NCBI GenBank assembly: GCA_023525975.1
Contig: CM042034.1
Location: forward strand, 5,463,501 to 5,527,500
Length of the DNA: 64,000 nt
Direction: 5' to 3'
Source of the DNA: Smallanthus sonchifolius
Taxonomy: Eukaryota > Streptophyta > Magnoliopsida > Asterales > Asteraceae
Below are positions 45,626-54,629 of this stretch, piece after piece. Positions within the stretch are counted from its first letter, which is position 1; every line of letters begins with the position of its first letter. A program made the translations under genes and the position numbers. The notes under the pieces were generated by a model. It did no database searches. It was given only the letters and a program-made list of their open reading frames with translations, and was not told the DNA's origin.

Positions 45626-47565
45626 GTAGATGACAACTAGAGACTCGACAATGGCGACACGTGTCGAGCGTTTTTATTTGTCAAATATAACTTCTGTAAA
45701 TTTATTTAACAAAATAAACAAATTTTACCCTCAAAATTGAAAAATAAGAAAATTGGAAAACAAGCGAGTTGGCTCAGTTTCTAAACAGACCAAGCTCGAG
45801 CCGAAGTAAGTTCGCTTGTTTAACTTATATAAATTAAGCTTAAATTTTAATATTTATTAGTTATAATTTAAATCACAATCAACATTTACATCAAATTTTA
45901 ATGTTTATAAATTTTACATCAAATAACGTGGTATAAGTTTTATGAATAAGATGGCTCAAACAACTAAATGTAGATGGATATTGATTGAATGAAAAGAACA
46001 TTTCACTTCCTCACATTTGATAAAAAAAATAAATGAGCGGATTGTCAAGCCACGACTTGACTTGAGCTTTTTACGAGCTTGAGCTCAAATGTTAGCTCAT
46101 TAAGAATAAACAAGCCGAGCAAAGCTGACACGTTTAACTTCGAACATAAACCAGAGGTGTATCTGGCTCGGCTCGTTAAAGAGCCCTAGTGGAAATAAGA
46201 GAAACACAATGTAATTTTGTCAAAAATTTAGAGATAACATACTTGGAGTACTAGTTCTTCAACTTTATGTTCATCAGTAAATAGAAACCACAGGCAATCA
46301 AACAATATATCTACTTTTATTTATACTATTTTTGGTATAAATAGATGACACATACATGCTTAATTTTTTTTAAAGCAATTACTTTTTTGGATGTGTAGGT
46401 TAAAATTGTTGTCTTAGGAAAAAAACCAAGGCAATTTCATCATCCGGTATGTTTTTTTGCCTAGTATTGATACAGTAGTAATGTAGTATTGATACATACA
46501 TGAAAAAAGAAGTTATAAACTGAGTGATTTCCAACTTTCCATATAATTTGCATCTCTGTATAAAAGATCTTTAAAGCAACCATTAAAAGATTTGAGCTTC
46601 CGATTTATTACAACCTAGAGTAACCGATGACCGATATAACCATTAATCGTTTCTGGGCAGTTGAAATATGAACTAAGTGTTCGATAATCATGTTAAACAC
46701 GAAGCAATTCATACCAAAGTGTAATTGCTTTATGAAACAAACCAAATTTGTGGAATTTTTAGCTCACATGTCTCCAGCTCCAACTAGATATGCAATAAAA
46801 TTAAGAGTAAACTACACGGATGATCCTTGTGGTCAGGCATACTCAAAGTTTATGTTAAGGTTTGGTCATTCACACAGTAGTAACATGTTTGGTTCTTTTC
46901 ACCAATCGACCCAAAGTTTATGTTAAAAGTTTTGGTAAAATAACTGTGATACACCGTTTATTAATTGAGAAGGATGGATCTCAGGATCTAGCAACTGTGG
47001 TGGTTGGATCTTTGAAGGCGATTGAGGGGCCATGTTGTTTGATCAGAGTTACCTGTTTTCGAGTGGGGGCGGCAATGATGGTGGCAACAAGTTCTGGTGG
47101 TGGTTCTCAAGCGGCATATCGAACACGAAATTCGTGTTTGTGTGTTTTGGGGGGGGGGGGATATTTGAGTTTTTTTTTAATAAAGGGGTAAAATAGTCAT
47201 TCCTTAAAATTTTAACAGAACTTTTAAAATCCATTATGAAAATAACCAAACGTGTTACAGGTCGGCAAACAGTGAAGACCAAGCTCAAAACTGCAACGTG
47301 CCTTACCAACACGTACCATCCATGTAACTATCTCCAAATTTTCTAAACATTTTAAGTGATATGATCTGTGGCTTACATATCTATTTTTCGCGGAACATCA
47401 ATGACATAAATGAGCAAAACTACATTATTAGTTTAAGATTTTTTTCTTTAATAAATTAAATGCATATGACACAAACAACATAAGATAATCACACAAGCTA
47501 AAAGGAAAATAACATATAAACATGTAACAAAATCAAACACCTGGAGAGTTGGAAATGCATGTACC
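45626..47565. other. Spacer between two convergent CIPK genes
   Basis: 3' flanks of both genes. At 45760-45840 and 46060-46190 there are GCTCGAG/GCTCGGCTC-rich pieces, possibly two ends of one old MITE. At about 46804, GAGTAAACTACACGGATGAT resembles a MULE terminal repeat, and the block up to about 47200 contains an incomplete reading frame and a G-run (47151-47160). No further gene is supported. Confidence 0.45.
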
Positions 47566-48930
47566 TCAAGGCAACTGATCCTGCTGTGGTGGTAGTGGCT
47601 GTTGCTGCTCTGGTTGTACTGTTTGCTCAGGAGGTTGTACCTCAGGTTGCCATGTCCAAACTATATCTCCAAGCCCAGGTCTTAAACCATCATTTAATAC
47701 CTTATGATATTCTAAAGTATCTCCATTAGATTTTTTCACCTCAACCATATGGAAAGAATGAGTGATCTCAAATATCTCAGCATCAATTGACAAAATTCCT
47801 TTTCTACCCTCCTTCGTTGCCTCTAATTTCAACAATCCTGCTTCCCTTTTACTAATCTTCATCTTCAAAAGTTTAGCAATTTCTTCCAGTTTTGAGATGA
47901 TAACCGAGGCAGGTTGCCACGAAGTAAATCTTGCTTCTTTCTTTTGTCTCGGTTCTTCAAACAATGCTGTCAAGTCAAACCCTGGAGAAAGGGCAATAAT
48001 GTCAAATGCATTCAAGTTTGCAGGCCTTGTTACTTCCTGTTTCTCCTCTGATGAACCTGAAGCTCTGTCAGAGTCCTTAATTTCAGTCTCGTTTCTTGAT
48101 TTTCTCGCATTTGTTCCCTTTTTAAACCATGGGTTTTCTTTAATCTTGGCAATGGTGATTCTGTGAGTTGGGTTTGGATCCAACATTCTTGTGAGTAACC
48201 GTTTTGCTTCTGGTGGAACCCAGTTTGGACATTTGAATTCCGCCTTGCCTATTTTTCGATACATTTCCATCAAATTTGAATCATGGAATGGAAGATAACC
48301 AGTTAGCAATACATATAAGATCACCCCGCATGACCAGATATCAGCTTTGTCACCTTCATAGCCTTTCCTGTTAATCACTTCAGGTGCCACATAAGCAGGG
48401 GTACCACAAGTGGTGTGAAGTAGCCCGTCTTGATGCTTAGATTCGGCAAGAGCACTCAACCCAAAATCAGAAACTTTCAAATTGTCGTTTTCATCCAAGA
48501 GTAAGTTTTCAGGTTTCAGATCTCGATGATAGACCCCTCTGCTATGGCAGAAATCAACAGCACTGATTAGTTGTTGGAAATATTTACGAGCAATTTGTTC
48601 TTTCAACCTTCCTTTGGACACTTTGTCAAAAAGCTCACCCCCCTTGGCATATTCCAAGGCGAAATATATCTTGGTTTTAGTAGCCAAGACTTCATAGAGC
48701 TCTAAAATGTTAGGGTGTTTCACCAATCTCATGATAGATATCTCTCTTTTGATTTGATTAACAAGCCCGACCCGTAAAACTTTTTCTTTGTCTATTACTT
48801 TAATTGCCACGCCTTGGCCCGTTAATGTATTTCTACCATAGTACACTTTTGCAAAGGTCCCTTGGCCAAGTAATCTCCCTAACTCGTATCTTTCCATCAA
48901 AACACTCCCTTTAATATCCATATTTGCCAT
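47566..48930 (-). CDS. CIPK: CBL-interacting protein kinase, CIPK2/10-like
   Basis: Intronless coding sequence, 454 residues, ATG at 48930. Glycine loop GQGTFAKV at 22-29, VAIK with Lys44, HRDLKPEN with Asp137, DFG at 155-157, activation loop TTCGTPAYVAPE ending at 184. The NAF motif NAFDIIALSPGFDLTALF begins at 307. The phosphatase-interaction region follows (ASVIISKLEEIAKLLKMKIS). The family type is clear from MERYELGRLLGQGTFAKVYYG and YRKIGKAEFKCPNW. A Gln/Pro-rich tail (about 429-454) extends past the usual PPI domain. It acts with CBL calcium sensors; physiological role of this copy is not known. It is convergent with the CIPK11/14-like gene at 1.94 kb, but the two are from different clades, so this is not a recent tandem duplicate. 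Confidence 0.95.
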   Translation of the reverse strand: MANMDIKGSVLMERYELGRLLGQGTFAKVYYGRNTLTGQGVAIKVIDKEKVLRVGLVNQIKREISIMRLVKHPNILELYEVLATKTKIYFALEYAKGGELFDKVSKGRLKEQIARKYFQQLISAVDFCHSRGVYHRDLKPENLLLDENDNLKVSDFGLSALAESKHQDGLLHTTCGTPAYVAPEVINRKGYEGDKADIWSCGVILYVLLTGYLPFHDSNLMEMYRKIGKAEFKCPNWVPPEAKRLLTRMLDPNPTHRITIAKIKENPWFKKGTNARKSRNETEIKDSDRASGSSEEKQEVTRPANLNAFDIIALSPGFDLTALFEEPRQKKEARFTSWQPASVIISKLEEIAKLLKMKISKREAGLLKLEATKEGRKGILSIDAEIFEITHSFHMVEVKKSNGDTLEYHKVLNDGLRPGLGDIVWTWQPEVQPPEQTVQPEQQQPLPPQQDQLP

Positions 48931-50400
48931 ATATTATATATTAAAACACAAAACTACCCGTGATCTTACTAATGTAGAATGATTATTCCTAATGAAGCAG
49001 ATCAACCATCTTCACACAGATCATGCACCAAAATGTAACTTTGGGTTGTGGCACAGGGATCTGATGAGCTGGACAAGATGAAGCCAGTCTCATCAAGAAT
49101 GAAGATGGTGAATTGTAGAGAGGAAGAATCACAGTGGACTTCAATAGAAGGCTTATGGACCTTCACATACATCCTTCAGCATTCCCTAGCCTTCCTCTGG
49201 CAAATCAACAATATTATGCTGAAAATATGAGCACGCTTGCAGATGAAGGAACTCCCAAGAAGCTAAGAAACAAACAGAGCCACAGAGGTAAAGATGTACG
49301 ACCGAGCCTGTATCAAAATTTAAAATGTAACATCTTTAGGATTCTAAATCAATATACTCCATGTCAAAACGAGACGAAGAAGATTTGAAGACATATTCAA
49401 ATACAAACAAACAAACAAACATATATCCCACATGTTACGGTAGGGCCTGGGGAGGGTGAGAAGAGACAAAGAGGCTACTCCCAGAGAGACCCCAGCTCGA
49501 AATGAAAACAGATTCAAATCACACAGAAAAAAAGTTAAACATTTTGCAATCTATGTATTTCATGTACTTTGTTAAGCATTGTGCATAATCTTTATCACAA
49601 ACTAATCCTCATTCCTATAAAACTTTCAACAAACCGAAATACAAACAGATAGTGTAGCAACATATTTTATATTTTTGCAATTTTCAAAGATCCATATTTT
49701 AATAACAAAAAAATAATTGTATAATATGTTCAGAAAACGTCAACACTATATTTCATCTATGCTAGTAACAAGTGTTCAATTGACTTTTGTAGATACTTAA
49801 AATAATCTAGTCTCCATAATTTAACTAATAATTCTTCCAAATATTGAACGCATCTAGTGGCAATAAAACCTAATTCAAAACAGGTTTATGTGCTTACAAA
49901 TTACAATAACGAACTTCAAAGAAGAAACGCTTCCTTATTGCTCGATTACAGTTACAATCACAGTTTTTACGTCTTTAGATTTCCTATTTAAATCTACACA
50001 ACGTTTAAACAACAATTGCCCATACGAGTACTCGTAAACGGACTGTAGTCCGGAGAAGATACTTCGAGAGCTTTTCATGATAGCTAAAACCTCAGATCCG
50101 ATCAGAAACGATTCGATTGCAATTAACTAACAGATACTTGACGAAAGTAACAGAAATCAAATCTAACTAGAGATATTCAAACAGATGAATATAAATGGAA
50201 TCAACCTGATCTGCTTGTGGTGCTGGAGCAGCTGGAGGAATAGACGAAAGATCGATTTGAATGAAATCTACAATTTGTTATATCTGAAGAAAATCGGAGT
50301 GTTTTAGTCGTGATCAAATTCAAATGGTCTCCGACGGTTGTGAATTGTAAATATCGCGAAGGAAATGTTCACCGGCGCGCGAGCTTACGGTAAGGTATGG
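48931..50400 (-). promoter_or_regulatory. Upstream region of the CIPK2/10-like gene with a likely 5' UTR intron
   Basis: On the minus strand, GATCAG|GTTGATTCC at about 50205 reads as a donor, and ...GATCTGTGTG... with CAG near 49050 could be the acceptor. The first, untranslated exon would then lie near 50210-50350. Many CIPK genes have an intron in the leader. In the would-be intron, 49432-49505 is SINE-like: GTTACGGTAGGGCCTGGGGA, then AGAGGCTACTCCCAGAGAGA. The 49048-49290 stretch on the plus strand is discussed in the findings. Confidence 0.45.
49432..49505 (+). repeat. SINE fragment (3' part)
   Basis: CACATGTTACGGTAGGGCCT, GGGGAGGGTGAGAAG and GAGGCTACTCCCAGAG resemble the 3' half of plant tRNA-derived SINEs as I remember them. 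The 5' head with box A and B is missing. Confidence 0.4.
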
Positions 50401-50534
50401 TGAGGGTTTATACGATGACTCGTCAGGTCCCGAATATTCTTTCGGTATTTCTGAACCTCTCGTTGTAAAGTTAACAAGTTGAATGCCGTCTAATTTGCTT
50501 ATAAAAGGTTCGGTTCGTCACAGTACCTCAATGA

Positions 50535-50980
50535 TAACGGCATTTGATTACGATATAAAAAAACTCGATTTTGAATACTCAAATAAATTTATATTGGAAT
50601 GTTAACAAAAAAATGGTTGTGCATTCAGTTATTTAAAAAAAGTTAACGAACGAAAGTTATTAAAAAATAAATAAATCATTAGAAAATTAAACGTGTTAAA
50701 AGCTCATATAGTATAGTAGAAGGGGTGAAAACGTTCATCACGGTACTACAACGGCAATCGATATAGGCTACGATACTAAAAAAACTCGATTTTGAATACT
50801 ACCATGTTTTCAAATAAATGTATATCGGAACGTTGACTAAAAATAAAAATAAAATCAGTTGCGCACTACGTTTTTTGAAAAAAGTTAACGAACGAAAGTT
50901 ATTAAAGAAAAATGAATTGTTCGAAAATTAAACGGCTTAAAACGTATATTATATATAGTACAAGAGTTGAAAACGAAAAA
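50535..50980. repeat. Tandem dispersed repeat, two units of about 221 bp
   Basis: ACTCGATTTTGAATACT begins near 50563 and again near 50784. Each unit continues with GGAA(T/C)GTT(A/G)AC and GTTAACGAACGAAAGTTATT. The same sequence occurs in reverse at 33600-33830. Non-coding. Confidence 0.75.
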
Positions 50981-51542
50981 CAAAAAAGTAAAAGCATGAC
51001 GTGACCGAAATTCAATGAAAGATACACGTTAAAACATTATACAGGCTGTTAACAAACATCACGGAAAAAGACGGTATTTATGTATAACAAATGAAACCAA
51101 CTTCAAGACATAAAAGGAATGAAACAATAAAACTAAATCAAATAATTTGAATCCAAATGAAGCCACAACTCACAATAGTCAAACTGAATTGTATGACCTG
51201 AGCTTACAGCAAATACACTTTTAGTTTTGTTTTAGTGTACATAGTTTGTTGTTTCCCGCTCTGATACCATACATATTTTGGTATCGAACGATTCATTTGA
51301 TTCATCATCTGAGATCAGAATAAATACAACAGAAGGGACCAAAAAAGGTGAAGATACAGGAGGCTACAACCAAATAATAAGCGGTAACTATAAACCAAAT
51401 AACCATGGGAGGAACTAACACCCTACTTTTTTGTTTAAAAGTATTGATTTTGACTCACTAGATTAATTTTATATTAGTTAAACTGTTTGGCCCCTCCTAA
51501 TTCAGATCAAAAGCAAAATCTGCTCCACAAAAAAAAAATTAG
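50981..51542. other. Intergenic region, no gene
   Basis: AT-rich, no repeat ends recognised. The last nine bases (51534-51542, AAAAATTAG) are the left target duplication of the MULE that follows. Confidence 0.5.
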
Positions 51543-51766
51543 GAGCAAAGTGCAATTTGCACCCCTGTGGTATATGTCCGCTGACACTTTGCAACCCTCT
51601 TTTAAAAGATGTGCAATTTGCACCCCTGTGGTATAGTTTCTCTTTCTTAATGAGCCCCTCCGTCAACTTTCCATCCGTTAAACCGTTAATGTGAAGGGTA
51701 ATATTGTAATTTTGCCATAAATCCCAAATTTAAGATCCTCTCATTCCATAAATCCCCAATTTAAAC

Positions 51767-51914
51767 CGCCTCCACCGTATCATCCTTCACGTCGACCACC
51801 GCTATAACCGCCACCACCGCCTCCGCCTTCACGCCGTCCACCGCCTCCACCGCTGCGTGACTGTGCTTCGTTGACGGTGATGTTACGTCCGTTGAGAGAC
51901 TGGCCGTTCATTCC
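51767..51914 (-). pseudogene. Captured fragment of a glycine-rich RNA-binding protein gene
   Basis: The minus strand reads MNGQSLNGRNITVNEAQSRS, the end of an RRM of the GR-RBP (GRP7/8-like) class, then a glycine-rich tail of GGGGGRREG and GGGYSGGRREG. A TGA then interrupts it. The first RRM part and RNP motifs are absent. It is a fragment within the MULE, not a gene; it could be transcribed as antisense or sense RNA of its parent. Confidence 0.8.
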
Positions 51915-52333
51915 TTCGCTTGCGACTCTTAACGTCCGTCGACGTCTGCGATTCCATCGGTCATCTTAGCAACAGACTCGAAATCTCCGTAGAAAGTAAC
52001 CAAGTTCTCACTTTCTTTCGCAACAAGGATTCAACCTTTTTATACTTGTCCCCGCCGACGACCAGGAGCAACTACCAGAGGAAGATCCGCTCCGATCTGT
52101 CTCACGTACACCTGAAAATCACCTCATCTTCTGTGTATTTGAACGCATTTATGCATTTCCGTTTCAAATCTTCTTTGATCGTATGAGTGAATTCTAATAA
52201 ACCAATTCTTTCGTTTTGTACAATGCGAATTCAATGCTTGTTGTAGTGTTAGGTTGATTCTGCAATAAATTTGGATTATCCTTGAAATCCGTGTGAGATC
52301 TTAACCTAGGGTTTATAAATAAAGTCCGAATAG

Positions 52334-52627
52334 TTGGGGCTTCTTCGGTTGTGCATGAAGATTTGGTGCTGTTTATGCTTCGGCGGCGAAGAAGAAGAAG
52401 AAGAAGAATACAAGAATAGAGAGACGATGAGGGAAAGAGAGGCAATTTTGGGGAATATTGATTGTGATCAGGGGAAGTCGAAAGAAATACGAAATGATGA
52501 GGGGATAAGATCTGAGAACATGAGGGATGAGGATAAAGGAATAAAGTTCCCATTGCAGCTAGGGGAGGGCAGTTCTAAAACTACAGCAGAGGTCAATTTG
52601 AATATTAAGGGCAAAAAGGACTTTTAA
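52334..52627 (+). pseudogene. Second captured fragment inside the MULE, unidentified
   Basis: An open frame with internal ATG MKIWCCLCFGGEEEEEEEYK continues as a charged, low-complexity sequence and ends in the right TIR region (NLNIKGKKDF). The Cys-rich opening followed by an acidic run looks like the start codon region of a real host gene. The parent is not recognised. Whether this frame is expressed is unknown. Confidence 0.35.
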
Positions 52628-53083
52628 CACCTATTTGGACAGTTTAACGGATGAAAAGTTGACGGAGGGGCTCATTAAGAAAGAGAAACTATACCACAGG
52701 GGTGTAAATTGTACTTCTTTCAAAAGAGGGTTGCAAATTGTCAACAGGCATATACCACAGGGGTGCAAATTGCACTTTACTCAAAAATTAGTTTTTTATA
52801 TACTTTTTTGCTCAGAAGTATTAATTTCGGCCTCACTAGGTTTATTTCATATTAGTTTCCAGGTCAAAATCACAAATCTATTCCACAAATTCACTAAAAA
52901 AATATTTTTTTATGTGTAGTATTTTCGACCTCCCAATTTAGGGGGTGTTTGGGATTACTTTTCAAACCTACTTATTGACTTATTATCTTCTTTAAGAAAT
53001 CAATAAGTCAAAATAAAAAATTAATTGTTCAACTTCCGCCACTGAATAACAGATGATATGCAATTAGGGGTAAATAAAACAAT

Positions 53084-54476
53084 GAGTAAATTACAGATAT
53101 CGTCCTTTATGTTTATACTCTTTTCAGATCTTGTCCTTTAGCAAAAAAATTATCAGGTATCATCCTTTACGTTTAAATTTGTTGCAGTTTACGTCCTTTG
53201 GTCTAACGAACGTTAATTTTGTCAGTTAACTCAAGTCATGTGCCTTGCACATGTGGGTGTTTTAGTCTTTTACTCACATTTTTTTTCAGAAATTAAAAAA
53301 ATATATACAAAGATAACCTCTCACACTCTCTTTCAATTCTCTTCTATCTCTCTCAACTCCCTCTATCTCTACTTTTTCTCCACCACCACCCTAAACCCCG
53401 GCAACCACGAGCACCACCACCATCCACAATAAGTGTTTTTACCAATTCACGATATTCGTATTTGCGATGGAGGATTCATATAGGAGATTGATAGGACACA
53501 ACTCACCGGATCAATGTTGTCGGAATCCATTCACCACCGTTTGCCGATGCTCAGGCGAGCGGGAAGGAACACAGATTCGTCTTTAATTTGCCCTAAATGA
53601 GCAAAACCCTAACCATAACCCTAACCCTAGCCATAGACATAGCCCTGCGATGCTCAGGCGAGCGAGAAGGATACCTCCCGCACTTCACTTCTCGTGAACC
53701 TAGATCCGGAGTCCTGCAAATCACCGCCGTTGGTAATGCCAATCACCTCCTGCCTCTTGTCTTCCCCTCGCCAAATCGTAGAGGATAGCTCCAACCTCTT
53801 TGCTTCTCATGAACCTAGATCTGGATACCTGCAAATCACCGGCAAATCACTTCCTGCCTCTTCACTTCCCCTGTAAATCATTGGCGCCGAAAATGCTACC
53901 ATCACCGCCGCCACAAATGTTAACACCAAATCAGATACAACTCCCGATTCAACACACCTCGACTTCCCCTTCCAACTGATCAAATCAGAGAAAATTGCCT
54001 ACACAGTCTCCATCGAAGTTCTCACTCAACGACACACCTACACCCAACCACCACCACCTCCGTTGCCGTCGTAATCCCGTTGTCGACTCTCTCTCACACT
54101 CACCCTAATTTCCGCTTCTTTGTGTTTGAAGAACAAAATGACGTGATGCGGTGGTCGACTGGTGGTGGGTTGTTGGCCGGTGGTGGTGGGCACAGAAGTT
54201 AGAGAGAGAGAGAGAGAGTTGAGAGAGATGAAAGAGAGATGGTAATTTATCTTTTTATATATATTTGTACATATATATTTTGGGTAAAATGACCAAAACA
54301 CCCTTATGTGCGTTGCACATGATAGAACTTAACCCCAAAATTTAACGACCGTTAGGCTAAAGGACGTAAACCGCAACAAATTTAAACGTAAAGGATGATC
54401 TATGACATTTGTTTGGATAAAAGGACATAAGCTGAAAAATGGTATAAACATAAATGACGATTTCTGTAATTTACTC
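53084..54476. mobile_element. MULE (Mutator-like) element with perfect 9-bp target duplication
   Basis: The terminal inverted repeats are about 200 bp: GAGTAAATTACAGATATCGTC (first 20 used here) at the left, complemented by CGATTTCTGTAATTTACTC at the right, with inner CATCCTTTACGTTTAAATTT. TAAAACAAT flanks both sides (53075-53083 and 54477-54485). It is 1393 bp and carries no transposase. The interior is C/T-rich with GCCGATGCTCAGGCGAGCGG in near-duplicate (53553 and 53650) and other GC-rich stretches, which could be captured host sequence but match no family I know. The right end is 153 bp before the PPR start codon. Confidence 0.92.
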
Positions 54477-54629
54477 TAAAACAATAAAATCCTTTATTTT
54501 ATAACATGTGAGATTCCAGATTTTTGTAATAGATCATATTTCAAGTTGCATTGTAGCTTCGATTTTCTTGGTGACGGGTCACATTGCAACACACATTTTG
54601 TTACAGCTGATTTGAAGGTCAGACTTTAA

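Larger units (their letters stand above)
51543..52782. mobile_element. Pack-MULE with perfect 9-bp target duplication
   Basis: The terminal inverted repeats are about 170 bp: GAGCAAAGTGCAATTTGCAC at the left, with GTGCAAATTGCACTTTACTC at the right, inner CTTTTAAAAGATGTGCAATT and TTGACGGAGGGGCTCATTAA. AAAAATTAG flanks both sides (51534-51542 and 52783-52791). The 9-bp duplication with long TIRs is the Mutator-like signature. No transposase. The interior holds host gene fragments: a glycine-rich RNA-binding protein piece at about 51767-51914, and a second open frame at 52334-52627. TIRs are shared with 19199-20297. Confidence 0.93.

Noticed and set aside
47762..48166. 134-residue plus-strand open frame
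   Set aside because: Antisense shadow of the CIPK2/10-like coding sequence.
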